Source: Paenilisteria newyorkensis (lineage in GTDB: Bacteria > Bacillota > Bacilli > Lactobacillales > Listeriaceae). Taken from it: a stretch of DNA of 64,000 bases. The notes beneath the pieces were generated by a model. That model made no database searches, was not told the DNA's origin, and saw nothing but the letters and a program-made list of their open reading frames with translations. Within the stretch, counting starts at the first letter, position 1, and each line of letters starts with the position of its first letter. The position numbers and the translations under genes were made by a program. This document shows, piece by piece, positions 35,391 to 44,919 of the stretch. The stretch spans positions 33,774 through 97,773 of the forward strand of contig NZ_JNFB01000002.1 in NCBI RefSeq assembly GCF_000766145.1, written 5' to 3'.

Positions 35391-37658
35391 ATGGGATGGT
35401 TTAAAGAATTTTTCTTCGCTGATCGAGATGCGGAGTATGAAGAAGTAGAAGTGGCTAAGCCGAAAAAAGAGGCAGAAACAGCGCCACCAGTTCAATTAGC
35501 AGCCGTAAAGGAAATTAAGAAAACGACAAATACACCGCGTGGCAATACGCAATCAACGAAACAAAAGCGTGAAGTCCACGCTAAAGTGATGTATCAATAT
35601 CCAAAAGGCGAGTTCCGCTTTCCGCTCATTCCTGATGGACAAAAACAAGTAGAAACAAAACAAGAACTACATAAAACCCCGATACCGCGCCAAACACCGA
35701 GAACCCAATCACCAAATACAGTGGCGCCGAAATTTGAGAAGAAACGTCCGTTTAGACCAACCGATGTCCCTTCTCCAGTTTTTGCTTTCCAAAAAAGACC
35801 AAGTCGTTTTGAGTTTGATATCACAAAAGAACCAGAAACGAGTGATGCGGTTCATGAAGTGATCGAGGAGCTAGTAGCTGTTGTTGAACCGATGCATGAG
35901 GAAGTTGCTCCTGAGTTTGTAGCTGACTTTGAGGTCGAAGCAGAGCCTGTTGTTGTAGAAGAAATCGAGGAAATCCCGCCGGTTGTGGAAGAGGAAATTT
36001 TACAAGAAGAAGAGGTTCCTGTTGCGCCACAACGTATTGAGCTCATTCATGAGGCGCCGAAACCGGAGAAAGTAGAACAACGAGAGCACAGTGCACCGCC
36101 GAAAACGAGGATTCCATTTAATGTGATGATGGTGAATCAAGACAAGCAACACGTCGAACAGAAAAAAGCAGAAGTGGTAGCGGTGGAAGAACCAGAAATA
36201 GCCCCTGTTTTCCCGACAGAACAACATCTGAGAGAAGACGCGAGCGGCTATTATTTCCCATCCCTAGATTTGCTAAAACCACCTGTCTTTGAAAATGAGG
36301 ACGAGGAGTGGTTGGCGTTTCAAGAGGAACTTTTGAATGAGACGCTAGAGAATTTTAACGTGTCTGCAAAAGTCGTTAACGTTACGCAAGGTCCAGCGGT
36401 AACGCGTTTTGAAGTCCAGCCAGAAAAAGGCGTGAAGGTCAGCAAAATCACGAATTTGACGGATGATATCAAGTTAAGCCTCGCTGCAAAAGATATTCGA
36501 ATCGAGGCGCCAATCCCTGGGAAGAGCACGATCGGGATTGAAATTCCGAATGAAACGAGCCGCCCTGTGATGCTGTCAGAAATTATGAATAGTCAGGCGT
36601 TCCAAACGAGTAAGTCACCGTTAACGGCGGCGCTTGGACTCGATATTTCTGGTATGCCAATCGTGACGGACTTGCAAACGATGCCGCATGGATTAATCGC
36701 TGGGGCAACGGGTTCGGGTAAGAGTGTATGCATCAACTCGTTACTCATTAGTCTGCTCTATAAAGCGACGCCGGACGAGTTGAAGTTATTACTTATCGAT
36801 CCGAAAATGGTCGAACTTGCCCCGTACAATCGCATTCCGCATCTTGTCAGCCCGGTTATTACTGACGCCAAAGCCGCAACAGCCGCGCTTAAATGGGCAG
36901 TCGAAGAAATGGAGCGCAGGTATCAGTTATTTTCACATGCGGGCGTTCGAAATATGGAGAAATTTAACGAATATTCTTCCCATCCAGAACATTCCGGTGA
37001 AAAATTACCGTATATCCTGATTATTATCGATGAATTAGCCGATTTGATGATGGTGGCGCCAAATGATGTAGAAGAAGCCATTAGTCGGATTGCACAAAAA
37101 GCAAGAGCTTGTGGTATCCATATGATTGTCGCGACGCAGAGGCCTTCTGTAGACGTTATAACAGGGCTCATCAAGGCGAATATCCCGACGCGTGTTTCAT
37201 TCTCTGTATCCTCTCAAATAGACTCCAGAACGATCATCGATACCGGTGGAGCCGAGAAATTACTTGGAAAAGGGGACATGCTCTTCTTACCAAGTGGGTC
37301 ATCGAAGCCCGTCCGTTTACAAGGCACATACGTTGGCGATCAAGAAATCGACGCCGTCATTGCCCATGTGCGGAATCAGGCAGAACCGAACTATTTATTT
37401 AAACAAGAAGAACTCCTCGAACGCGAAATTGCCAAAGAAGAAGAGGATGATTTATTCGATGAAGCGTGCGATTTTGTACTGTCACAAAATGGTGCTTCGA
37501 CGTCGCTTTTGCAACGTCATTTTCGAATTGGCTATAATCGTGCCGCAAGATTGATGGAGGCATTAGAAAAGCATAGTATTGTTTCAGAAACGAATGGGTC
37601 GAAACCGCGAGACGTCATTATCACCCGAGAACAATTAGAAAAAATACGTGATAATTAA
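35391..37658 (+). CDS. sftA: SftA-type DNA translocase (FtsK/SpoIIIE family)
   Basis: A 755-residue ATPase that moves chromosomal DNA out of the closing septum. No transmembrane segments are visible, which marks it as SftA rather than membrane-bound SpoIIIE. The N-terminal half is a low-complexity linker, Pro-rich and then Glu/Val-rich (about 150-225). The motor has Walker A GATGSGKSVCINSLL near 436-450 and Walker B ILIIIDELADLMM, and IVATQRPSVDVITGLIKAN follows. The C-terminal gamma winged helix (ASTSLLQRHFRIGYNRAARLMEALE) reads polar DNA sequences. B. subtilis SftA is longer in the linker. Confidence 0.92.
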   Translation: MGWFKEFFFADRDAEYEEVEVAKPKKEAETAPPVQLAAVKEIKKTTNTPRGNTQSTKQKREVHAKVMYQYPKGEFRFPLIPDGQKQVETKQELHKTPIPRQTPRTQSPNTVAPKFEKKRPFRPTDVPSPVFAFQKRPSRFEFDITKEPETSDAVHEVIEELVAVVEPMHEEVAPEFVADFEVEAEPVVVEEIEEIPPVVEEEILQEEEVPVAPQRIELIHEAPKPEKVEQREHSAPPKTRIPFNVMMVNQDKQHVEQKKAEVVAVEEPEIAPVFPTEQHLREDASGYYFPSLDLLKPPVFENEDEEWLAFQEELLNETLENFNVSAKVVNVTQGPAVTRFEVQPEKGVKVSKITNLTDDIKLSLAAKDIRIEAPIPGKSTIGIEIPNETSRPVMLSEIMNSQAFQTSKSPLTAALGLDISGMPIVTDLQTMPHGLIAGATGSGKSVCINSLLISLLYKATPDELKLLLIDPKMVELAPYNRIPHLVSPVITDAKAATAALKWAVEEMERRYQLFSHAGVRNMEKFNEYSSHPEHSGEKLPYILIIIDELADLMMVAPNDVEEAISRIAQKARACGIHMIVATQRPSVDVITGLIKANIPTRVSFSVSSQIDSRTIIDTGGAEKLLGKGDMLFLPSGSSKPVRLQGTYVGDQEIDAVIAHVRNQAEPNYLFKQEELLEREIAKEEEDDLFDEACDFVLSQNGASTSLLQRHFRIGYNRAARLMEALEKHSIVSETNGSKPRDVIITREQLEKIRDN

Positions 37659-37751
37659 TACATCAGTAGTTCTATTAGCGTATAAAAATGTACTTTATTT
37701 CGAATAAAAGCGTAAAAACATAAGTCCTTGGATATAAATTTCCCACAAGGA

Positions 37752-37780
37752 TTTCTAAATGGGCGAGAAAGTGCTATAAT
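37752..37780 (+). promoter_or_regulatory. promoter in the murC upstream region
   Basis: TGCTATAAT extended -10 (hexamer 37775-37780), with TTTCTA at about 17 nt upstream. The roughly 170-nt AT-rich leader to murC shows no other clear structure. Confidence 0.5.
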
Positions 37781-37952
37781 TACCTAGTGAGATTTTCGGT
37801 CACAGCGTAGATAAACATCAAACACACGTTTAAACAGTAATACAAGAAGATGTCTAGAAATAATAAAAATAATGAAAATGCTTTTTTTAGTTGGGCAACA
37901 CACTATTTTTTAGGCTACCTCTTCAAAGATTAAAATTCTGGGGGTTCAATTA

Positions 37953-39290
37953 ATGACGACGTATCATTTTGTTGGGATTAAAGGGTCAGGTATGAGTGCG
38001 CTGGCTCAAATTATGTTTGATAAAGGTTTCTGTGTGCAAGGAAGCGATGTTGAGAAATACTTCTTTACACAGAAAGCACTAGAAGACGATGGCATTAAGA
38101 TTTTACCATTTTCTGAAGATAATATTCGTGAAGGCTTAACTATCATCGCTGGGAACGCGTTTAAGGACGAACATCCAGAGATTAAGAAAGCAATGGATAT
38201 GGGATTACCGGTTATTCGTTATCACAAGTTTTTAGGGCAATTAATTGATGGTTATACAAGTATCGCTGTCACTGGTTCGCACGGAAAAACATCGACGACG
38301 GGGCTTCTTTCTCATGTGCTAGAAGAGTTACGCCCGACATCTTATTTGATTGGCGATGGCACTGGAAAAGGTAATCGTGATGCTGAGTATTTTGCTCTGG
38401 AGGCGTGTGAGTACCAACGTCATTTCCTAGCTTATTCCCCGACATATGCTATTATGACGAATATTGATTGGGACCATCCCGATTATTTCAAGAGCGAGGA
38501 TGACGTTTTTAGTGCGTTTGAATCGTTTGGGAAACAAGTGAAGAAAGCCGTTTTTGCATTGGGCGATGATAAGCAGTTACGTCGTTTGAAACTAGATATT
38601 CCGATTGTTTATTTCGGTTTCGGAGACGATAATGAGTTCCAAGCTAAAAACATTATTAAAGAGACGACGGGTTCGACGTTTGACGTGTATCATAACGGCG
38701 AATTTTATGGTAATTTCGTCATTCCAACATACGGTGATCATAACGTACTTAACGCGCTCAGTGTTATTGCGCTTAGTGAATATGAAAAAATTGCAGCCGC
38801 AGATGTAGCGAAAGAATTACGTACATTTGAAGGTGTGAAGCGCCGTTTTAGCATCACGGAGAAAAAGGATCAAGTGCTAGTGGACGATTATGCACACCAT
38901 CCTTCTGAAATCAGAGCGACGGTTAATGCAGCGAGACAAAAATATCCAGATCGTCAAGTCGTGGCCGTTTTCCAACCACATACATTTACGCGTACACAAG
39001 CATTCTTGCAAGGTTTTGCGGATAGCTTGAACTTGGCTGACGAAGTATATTTATGTGATATTTTCGGCTCAGCCCGTGAAAATCGAGGCACACTAACGAT
39101 TCAAGATTTAGCCGCGAAAACAAAAGGCAATCACGTGATTCAAGAACAACACACCGAAAGCCTGTTAGCATACCCGAATGCAGTTATCCTATTTATGGGA
39201 GCTGGAGACGTTCAAAAGTTCCAAGCAGCATATGAAGGTGTTCTCGACGCAGGTGTGGAAATAATGGAAGAAAAGCGAGCAGTAAATTAA
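37953..39290 (+). CDS. murC: UDP-N-acetylmuramate--L-alanine ligase
   Basis: Cytosolic ligase that adds L-alanine to UDP-MurNAc with ATP, the first peptide step of peptidoglycan. The 445 residues show the N-terminal nucleotide-sugar loop [17 protein letters not shown], the ATP site [14 protein letters not shown] (about 106-119) and [12 protein letters not shown]. The ligase C-domain carries [17 protein letters not shown] and [18 protein letters not shown] lies before ATG 37953. The sftA-murC order is conserved in Listeria and Bacillus. A terminator follows. Confidence 0.97.
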   Translation: MTTYHFVGIKGSGMSALAQIMFDKGFCVQGSDVEKYFFTQKALEDDGIKILPFSEDNIREGLTIIAGNAFKDEHPEIKKAMDMGLPVIRYHKFLGQLIDGYTSIAVTGSHGKTSTTGLLSHVLEELRPTSYLIGDGTGKGNRDAEYFALEACEYQRHFLAYSPTYAIMTNIDWDHPDYFKSEDDVFSAFESFGKQVKKAVFALGDDKQLRRLKLDIPIVYFGFGDDNEFQAKNIIKETTGSTFDVYHNGEFYGNFVIPTYGDHNVLNALSVIALSEYEKIAAADVAKELRTFEGVKRRFSITEKKDQVLVDDYAHHPSEIRATVNAARQKYPDRQVVAVFQPHTFTRTQAFLQGFADSLNLADEVYLCDIFGSARENRGTLTIQDLAAKTKGNHVIQEQHTESLLAYPNAVILFMGAGDVQKFQAAYEGVLDAGVEIMEEKRAVN

Positions 39291-39302
39291 TAGAATGAAT
39301 GA

Positions 39303-39349
39303 GGAACTGTAGATTAGGGGTATTCCTGGTTTGCAGTTCTTTTTTTGTG
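39303..39349 (+). terminator. terminator after murC
   Basis: GAACTG pairs with CAGTTC across a 24-nt loop with internal complementarity, ending in T7. Confidence 0.65.
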
Positions 39350-39354
39350 CATCA

Positions 39355-39391
39355 AAAAAGGAATCCCGTTGCTGAAATTGGGATTCCTTGT
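39355..39391 (-). terminator. terminator of the aminopeptidase gene
   Basis: AAGGAATCCC pairs with GGGATTCCTT; A-rich on the far side, giving a T tract on the minus strand. Confidence 0.8.
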
Positions 39392-39397
39392 CGATAT

Positions 39398-40510
39398 TTA
39401 AATTAAGTTTTCCGGGTTTAACTTCTCAAGTTCTGGAATCACGAATCGGCCGTCTTTGCGAATAAGCACATCGTCAAAGTAAATTTCGCCGCCACCGTAT
39501 TCCGGACGTTGAATGTTCACGAGATCCCAGTGAATCGCGGAATCATTACCGTTTGGTGCTTCGTCGTAACATTGACCAGGCGTGAAGTGGAAGCTACCCT
39601 CGATTTTTTCATCGAATAGGATATCTTGCATCGGCTCATGGATAAATGGATTCACGCCAATCGCGAACTCGCCAATAAAGCGTGCGCCTTCATCTGTGTC
39701 CAAAATTTTGTTAATGCGTTCGGTGTCATTTGCAGTAGCCTTCACGATTTTCCCGTTTTCAAAAGTAAAGGAAACATTTTCAAAAACGAAACCTTGGTAA
39801 GGGGATGGCGTGTTGTATGTGATGGTTCCGTTGATAGAATCGCGCACAGGAGCCGTATAAACCTCGCCATCAGGAATATTTAATTGACCAGCACATTTGA
39901 TTGCAGGAATGTCTTTAATCGAAAAACGCAGGTCTGTGCCTTCTCCAACGAGGCGAACGCGGTCGGTTTGATTCATCAACGTCACGAGACTCTCCATCGC
40001 TTCACCCATTTTGCTGTAATCAAGGGTACAAACTTGGAAATAGAAGTCCTCGAAGCCAACTGTGCTCATCTTAGACAATTGTGCCATCGAAGCGCTTGGA
40101 TAACGCAAGACAACCCATTTCGTTTGCTTCACGCGGATACTCGTATGCATTTTACCGACTGTTTCGCCGTTGATTTTCAATTTCTCAGCAGGAACATCGG
40201 ATAGCTCATTGATATTATCGCCAGCACGCAAACCAATGTACGCGTCCATTTCCTTCATGACATTGCCTTCAAATTCAGCAATCTTCGCATATTGTTCTGG
40301 ATTTGCGCCCAGCATCATTTCCCGGTCAATTTGCGGTTCCTTCAAGGATACGAATGGAAATCCGCCAGCTTTATAGGCTTCCGAAACAAGCGACGTCACC
40401 AATTCCTTTTGTACGCCGAAGTTTTCAATAAGTACTTTTTCGCCTGGTTGTAGGCTTATAGAGTAGTTGATTAAGTTATACGCTAGTTTTTCAATACGTG
40501 GATCTTTCAA
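39398..40510 (-). CDS. ampS: M29-family aminopeptidase (AmpS/PepS type)
   Basis: A 370-residue thermophilic-type metallo-aminopeptidase that releases N-terminal residues. Family marks are DPRIEKLAYNLINYS at the start, LIENFG, GRNINELSDVP-like DNINELSDVP, PDGEVYTAPVRDSINGTITYN (metal Glu) and AIHWDLVNIQRPEYGGGEIYFDDVLIRKDGRF at the end. The open frame reaches GTG 40519, but that codon abuts GGAG with no spacing. TTG 40510, 8 nt after GGAG, gives the usual family N-terminus and is preferred. It is convergent with murC. Confidence 0.9.
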   Translation of the reverse strand: MKDPRIEKLAYNLINYSISLQPGEKVLIENFGVQKELVTSLVSEAYKAGGFPFVSLKEPQIDREMMLGANPEQYAKIAEFEGNVMKEMDAYIGLRAGDNINELSDVPAEKLKINGETVGKMHTSIRVKQTKWVVLRYPSASMAQLSKMSTVGFEDFYFQVCTLDYSKMGEAMESLVTLMNQTDRVRLVGEGTDLRFSIKDIPAIKCAGQLNIPDGEVYTAPVRDSINGTITYNTPSPYQGFVFENVSFTFENGKIVKATANDTERINKILDTDEGARFIGEFAIGVNPFIHEPMQDILFDEKIEGSFHFTPGQCYDEAPNGNDSAIHWDLVNIQRPEYGGGEIYFDDVLIRKDGRFVIPELEKLNPENLI

Positions 40511-40682
40511 GAAAATCACTCCATTTCATTTTTTCCACCGTTTCGCGGCACCCCTATAGTTTACTCCAAATCGTCGAAATATGCTTCCAAAAAGAATTTA
40601 TCTTGTTGCCGCCATGCTATTTTACTTCCCTTTTTCGCATAATATTGCTAAAATGAAGACAGCCCGTTCTTCAAAAATGGTC

Positions 40683-40708
40683 GTTTTACATAGACGCATT
40701 AGGGGTAA
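40683..40708 (+). promoter_or_regulatory. SigB-type promoter of ytxGH
   Basis: GTTTTA (40683-40688), a 14-nt spacer and GGGTAA (40703-40708) fit the general-stress SigB consensus. The orthologous genes are stress-induced in Bacillus and Listeria. Confidence 0.65.
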
Positions 40709-40739
40709 AGTGTTAGATATATGTGGAGGTGTGGAGAAG

Positions 40740-41198
40740 GTGGAAATAATTTTATACATTGCGGCTCTAATTGCAGCAATCGCGCTACTTGTCATTGCGG
40801 TTTATCTAGGCATGACGCTTAAATCAACCTCAAAAACAATGGATGAAGTGGCCAAATCGCTCGAAGAAATGACAGGTGAGGTCAAGGGGATTACGGATCA
40901 GGCCGAGAAATTAATGAGCAAAACGAACGATCTTCTCGAAGATATCAATGGCAAAGTGGCAAAAGTAGATCCAGTTTTCGACGCGGTTGGAGACATCGGA
41001 GTATCGCTTCTTGGGCTAAGTCAATCCGTTCGTGAACTAGCAACACTTGCGACGAATAAAGTCCACACAAATGAGACTAAAATCGTACAAGCCGTATCAT
41101 TTAGTAACTCCATTTTATCATTCCGTGATAAGATGAAAGCCAATAAAGCTGCCAAACAAGCTGCGGCGGAAGCGAAAGAAGAAACAATCACTTTATAA
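40740..41198 (+). CDS. ytxG: DUF948 membrane-anchored protein (YtxG)
   Basis: A 152-residue protein. An N-terminal transmembrane helix (about 3-25, IILYIAALIAAIALLVIAVYL) is followed by a long amphipathic, coiled-coil-like region. That region has ALD-like heptads (KSTSKTMDEVAKSLEEMTGEV) and a Lys/Ala-rich tail. GTG 40740 is chosen because GGAGG lies 10 nt upstream; the open frame extends back through the SigB promoter. It is paired with ytxH in the general-stress operon found between murC and aroA/ccpA in related genomes. Its function is unknown. Confidence 0.85.
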   Translation: MEIILYIAALIAAIALLVIAVYLGMTLKSTSKTMDEVAKSLEEMTGEVKGITDQAEKLMSKTNDLLEDINGKVAKVDPVFDAVGDIGVSLLGLSQSVRELATLATNKVHTNETKIVQAVSFSNSILSFRDKMKANKAAKQAAAEAKEETITL

Positions 41199-41220
41199 AA
41201 TGAAGATGGAGGGAAAATAT

Positions 41221-41748
41221 ATGTCTGGAAAAGATGGAATTAACGTAAAAGATTTTCTAATCGGTGGTTTAATCGGAGGTATCGTAGGTTCGGTAACGGC
41301 ACTACTTTTAGCTCCAAAATCAGGTAAAGAACTACGCGGCGACCTAAACGAGCATGTCGAAGTTGTGAAAGAAAAAGGGGCGCAATGGAAAGATGTTGCC
41401 TACGAAAAAGGAATCGAAATTGGCAATGTAGCCAAAGATAAGAAAGATGCCCTTGTCGATTCTGCATCCGGTTTTGTCGGTGTAGTAAAAGACAAATCAG
41501 GTCAGCTGTATGAAACGGTTTCTAAGCAAACAAAAACTGTGAAAGATACAGCCGTAGCAGGCGTTGAAGCAACAAAACAAGCAGCGCAAAAAGCAGGCGA
41601 AACATTCAAATCCGAAGCGAAAGATGTGGGCGCTGACGTGAAGAAAGCGGCTGACAAATCAAAGGAAGAAGTAGAAGAAGCTTCTAAAACAGCAAAAGAC
41701 AAAACAGAAAAAATTGTAGATGACGCGAAAAAAGAATTGAAAAAATAA
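41221..41748 (+). CDS. ytxH: YtxH-family general stress protein
   Basis: A 175-residue protein with an N-terminal Gly-rich hydrophobic segment (FLIGGLIGGIVGSVTALLLAPKSGKELR, about 10-37) typical of YtxH. The rest is a Lys/Ala/Glu-rich amphipathic region (VKDTAVAGVEATKQAAQKAGETFK) reminiscent of LEA-type stress proteins. ATG 41221 follows GGAGGG; the upstream ATG at 41206 has no spacing for it. The SigB-type promoter before ytxG probably drives both genes. Its molecular role is not known. Confidence 0.88.
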   Translation: MSGKDGINVKDFLIGGLIGGIVGSVTALLLAPKSGKELRGDLNEHVEVVKEKGAQWKDVAYEKGIEIGNVAKDKKDALVDSASGFVGVVKDKSGQLYETVSKQTKTVKDTAVAGVEATKQAAQKAGETFKSEAKDVGADVKKAADKSKEEVEEASKTAKDKTEKIVDDAKKELKK

Positions 41749-41753
41749 AAGAT

Positions 41754-41800
41754 GGGTTATAAATGAGGTGTGAGAACACTTTGTTTATAACCTTTTTTTC
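41754..41800 (+). terminator. terminator after ytxH
   Basis: GGTTATAAA pairs with TTTATAACC across 23 nt, ending in T7. Confidence 0.88.
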
Positions 41801-41927
41801 TTGCGAGTAACCGATTTTTGGAAGCGATGACGAAAAATTAGCTTGCATTTGGCGAGAAGGGATGTTAGTATTAATCTTGTAACATTCACTTTAACACTTA
41901 AAAGCGCTTAAGTAGAAAAGCGATATG

Positions 41928-41956
41928 GTGACAAATGAATCGTTTTCATCTATAAT
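41928..41956 (+). promoter_or_regulatory. sigma-A promoter of aroA
   Basis: GTGACA (41928-41933), a 17-nt spacer and TATAAT (41951-41956). Confidence 0.7.
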
Positions 41957-42010
41957 GATAAAATATACTGTAAAAAGATATACAGGGAAATTGGAGAGGT
42001 GGCAAAAAAC

Positions 42011-43096
42011 ATGGGTAATCCAAATTTAGAAGAATTACGCGCACAGGTTGATAGCTTAAACATAGAGGTTTTGGAGGCTATTAATAAACGAGCAAATTTA
42101 GTACAAGAAATCGGTAAAATTAAAGGCATGCAAGGTGTTATTCGCTTTGACCCAGTTCGTGAGCGTCAAATGTTGAACGCAATTACAGATGCGAACAAAG
42201 GGCCATTTGAAGATAGCACGATCGAGAAGCTTTTTAAAGAAATTTTCAAGGCTGGTCTAGAATTGCAAGAAGACGATAATTCGAAAGCATTGCTTGTTTC
42301 TCGTAAAAATAAGAAAGAGGACACCGTTGTCAATGTGAATGGCGTGCCAATCGGAAACGGTGTACCAACATTCGTATTCGGTCCGTGTTCTGTAGAATCT
42401 TACGAGCAAGTAGCAACGGTGGCTGGTGCAGTTCGTGATAAAGGCCTGAAATTACTTCGTGGTGGCGCATTTAAGCCGCGTACAAGCCCGTACGATTTCC
42501 AAGGACTTGGCGTGGAAGGATTACAAATTTTGAAACGTGTTGCTGACGAATTTGGCCTAGGCGTGATCAGTGAAATCGTGACGCCTCGTGATATCGAAGT
42601 GGCGCTAGATCACATCGATGTTATCCAAATCGGTGCACGAAACATGCAAAATTTTGAACTTCTAAAAGCGGTGGGTCAAGTAGACAAGCCAATCTTGCTA
42701 AAACGTGGATTATCTGCGACGATTGAAGAATTTGTTGGTGCTGCCGAATACATCATGGCGCAAGGGAACGACCAAATTATTCTTTGCGAACGCGGTATCC
42801 GTACGTACGAAAAAGCAACACGCAATACATTAGATATTTCTGCTGTTCCAATTTTGAAACAAGAAACACATTTACCAGTTATGGTCGACGTGACGCATTC
42901 TACGGGACGTAAAGATTTACTACTTCCATGTGCAAAAGCAGCGTTGGCAATCGGCGCGGACGGCGTTATGGCTGAGGTGCATCCAGACCCAGCAGTAGCC
43001 TTGTCTGATTCAGCGCAACAAATGGACTTGAAAGAGTTCGACGCATTCTGGGAAGCGATTTTGAAATCGAAGTTAGTCCCATCCAACATCCAATAA
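42011..43096 (+). CDS. aroA: DAHP synthase fused to chorismate mutase
   Basis: A bifunctional enzyme at the head of aromatic amino-acid synthesis. The N-terminal AroQ-type chorismate mutase (about 1-90, [33 protein letters not shown]) is joined to a type I-beta DAHP synthase (about 105-361) with [42 protein letters not shown] and [15 protein letters not shown]. The mutase domain lets chorismate or prephenate inhibit the synthase. The 361 residues match L. monocytogenes. ATG 42011 is preferred to GTG 41999 because GAGAGGTGG lies between them. Palindromic repeat copy 3 follows the stop. Confidence 0.95.
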   Translation: MGNPNLEELRAQVDSLNIEVLEAINKRANLVQEIGKIKGMQGVIRFDPVRERQMLNAITDANKGPFEDSTIEKLFKEIFKAGLELQEDDNSKALLVSRKNKKEDTVVNVNGVPIGNGVPTFVFGPCSVESYEQVATVAGAVRDKGLKLLRGGAFKPRTSPYDFQGLGVEGLQILKRVADEFGLGVISEIVTPRDIEVALDHIDVIQIGARNMQNFELLKAVGQVDKPILLKRGLSATIEEFVGAAEYIMAQGNDQIILCERGIRTYEKATRNTLDISAVPILKQETHLPVMVDVTHSTGRKDLLLPCAKAALAIGADGVMAEVHPDPAVALSDSAQQMDLKEFDAFWEAILKSKLVPSNIQ

Positions 43097-43098
43097 AG

Positions 43099-43226
43099 TC
43101 TTCAGCGTGGCGACAAACGATCATCTCCGTCGTTAAAAGCTGTGTTCCGATGCTCACATACACCAGTATGCTCCGCTTCGGTACTCGCTTTTGCCTAGGA
43201 TCTAATCATTTGTCGCCACGCTGAGG
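43099..43226 (+). repeat. large palindromic repeat, copy 3
   Basis: Perfect 16-bp arms TCAGCGTGGCGACAAA (43102-43117) and complement (43209-43224), longer with one mismatch. The core holds CTCACATACACCAGTATG and CCGCTTCGG, like copies 1 and 2, with inner pairs AAAAGC/GCTTTT and CCGA/TCGG. The outer flanks of copies 1 and 2 are not evident here. It starts 3 nt after the aroA stop. Confidence 0.8.
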
Positions 43227-43274
43227 TTTGGTGGGGAGTCGGATTTTTTAGTAAATAGTTATGCAGAGAGTGGT

Positions 43275-43313
43275 TAGGAAATGATTTCCTAGCTGCTTTT
43301 TTTGTGTGTATAA
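43275..43313 (+). terminator. terminator between aroA and ccpA
   Basis: GTGGTTAGGAAA pairs, with wobble, to TTTCCTAGCTGC and ends in T7. The remaining 250 nt before ccpA is AT-rich and holds the ccpA promoter region; I see no gene in it. Confidence 0.65.
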
Positions 43314-43566
43314 AGGGAGAGTGAATTGGTTTACGTGGAGTTATGTAAGGGAATACATTAGCTGTGGGAAGGGGTTTGCTGGATTTTGTGATGGAATAGT
43401 CGAATGAAACGCTTTCTTCTGAATTTTTAGTAATGTAAATAATAAGTGAAAACAATTGCATAACGAAAAAAACTATCGTATTATTAAGTGTAGGCACGAT
43501 TGTGTACGTTTACAATGGTTACATATGGCTAACCGTTAAAATAAATGAATCTGGAGAGTGAAATGA

Positions 43567-44565
43567 ATGAATATAACAATTTATGATGTGGCGCGTGAGG
43601 CGAATGTTTCGATGGCAACTGTTTCTCGTGTTGTCAATGGGAATCCGAATGTGAAGCCGGTTACTAGAAAGAAAGTATTAGATGTTATTAAACAGCTCGG
43701 ATATCGTCCGAACGCGGTGGCTAGAGGGTTAGCTAGTAAGAAGACGACGACGGTTGGTGTGATGATTCCTGATATTTCGAACGTTTTTTATGCGGAATTG
43801 GCGCGTGGGATTGAAGATATCGCGACGATGTATAAATATAATATCATTTTGAGTAATTCGGATGAGAACGAAGATAAGGAATTGCAAGTGTTGAATACGT
43901 TACTTGGTAAGCAAGTGGATGGTATTATTTACATGGGTGAGCGTATTTCTGAGCAGTTGCAAGAGGAATTCGATCGTTCGCCAGCACCGGTTGTTTTGGC
44001 GGGTTCTGTGGATGCGGCAAACAAAATTGCATCGGTGAATATCGATTATAAACAAGCAAGTTATGAGGCTGTGTCTCGCTTTACGAAGAATGGTCATAAA
44101 AAAGTGGCGTTCATTAGTGGTTCGCTAGATGAGCCGGTAAACAGTGAGTTGAAATTAGGCGGGTATCGTGAGGCGCTTAAAGAAGCCAAAATTAAATTTA
44201 ACGAAGACTATGTGTTGGAAGCGGCTTATAATTATGAGGCTGGTGTCAAAGCTTGGGCGCAGTTAAGTAGCTTGAAAGCAACGCCTGACGCGATTTATGT
44301 GGCAGATGACGAGCTTGCGATGGGTGTCTTGAATGCCGCGCTTGATGCTGGTGTGAAAGTGCCGGAAGAGCTTGAAATCGTGACTTCCAATAATACGAAA
44401 TTGACATTGATGGCGCGTCCACAATTGTCAACGGTGGTTCAGCCTCTGTATGATATCGGTGCCGTAGCGATGCGTTTATTGACGAAATTAATGGCAAACG
44501 AAGAAGTAGAAGAAAAAACAGTTATTTTACCACATAGCGAAAAAATGCGCGGAACAACGCGTTAA
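43567..44565 (+). CDS. ccpA: catabolite control protein A
   Basis: A 332-residue LacI-family regulator of carbon catabolite control. The N-terminal helix-turn-helix [38 protein letters not shown] and the hinge [27 protein letters not shown] are typical of CcpA. A periplasmic-binding-type core binds HPr-Ser-P as corepressor. GGAGAG precedes the start. The gene lies after aroA, the same order as in Listeria and Bacillus. A terminator separates it from the tyrS leader. Confidence 0.96.
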   Translation: MNITIYDVAREANVSMATVSRVVNGNPNVKPVTRKKVLDVIKQLGYRPNAVARGLASKKTTTVGVMIPDISNVFYAELARGIEDIATMYKYNIILSNSDENEDKELQVLNTLLGKQVDGIIYMGERISEQLQEEFDRSPAPVVLAGSVDAANKIASVNIDYKQASYEAVSRFTKNGHKKVAFISGSLDEPVNSELKLGGYREALKEAKIKFNEDYVLEAAYNYEAGVKAWAQLSSLKATPDAIYVADDELAMGVLNAALDAGVKVPEELEIVTSNNTKLTLMARPQLSTVVQPLYDIGAVAMRLLTKLMANEEVEEKTVILPHSEKMRGTTR

Positions 44566-44574
44566 TTTTATGGA

Positions 44575-44613
44575 GAGTCGGGCAGTCTAGAAATAGATTT
44601 GCTCGGCTTTTTT
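44575..44613 (+). terminator. terminator after ccpA
   Basis: AGTCGGGCA pairs with TTGCTCGGCT and ends in T6. Confidence 0.7.
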
Positions 44614-44624
44614 AATATTGTTTC

Positions 44625-44653
44625 TTGACATCTGTTTTGGGCTGTGTTAAAAA
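44625..44653 (+). promoter_or_regulatory. promoter of the tyrS leader
   Basis: TTGACA (44625-44630) and TAAAAA (44648-44653) with 17 nt between; the -10 is imperfect. Confidence 0.55.
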
Positions 44654-44659
44654 TAGAAG

Positions 44660-44900
44660 TACAATATTATATCGAAAAGCTATGAACGGACGAAGTAGTC
44701 GCTTATCCCTGTGGAAAAGAGAGCTGGTGGTCGCTGCAAACCAGTACAAATAAGGCGGACGAATTACATCCCGGAGCATATTTGCATTTGCAAACGGTTT
44801 TTGCCGTTATCTTAATGAAGCGAGGAAGATTTTTTCCTAAGTTGGGTGGTACCACGTATATTTTGCGTCCCTTCGTCAGTAGACGGAGGGACTTTTTTTA
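44660..44900 (+). promoter_or_regulatory. T-box riboswitch controlling tyrS
   Basis: Stem I includes GCTGGTGGTCGCTGCAAACC and the specifier loop GAAT-TAC-ATCC, giving a TAC tyrosine codon. The T-box TTGGGTGGTACCACG lies at 44842-44856. The terminator TCCCTTCGTC-AGTA-GACGGAGGGA runs into T7 just before the tyrS ribosome site. It fills the 354-nt gap. Confidence 0.93.
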
Positions 44901-44919
44901 TGGAAAAGGAGAGAATGAG

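Noticed and set aside
43402..43418. TGAAACGCTTTC upstream of ccpA as a cre site
   Set aside because: The centre is one base short of the TGAAA-NCGN-TTTCA consensus and the outer bases do not match on either strand.
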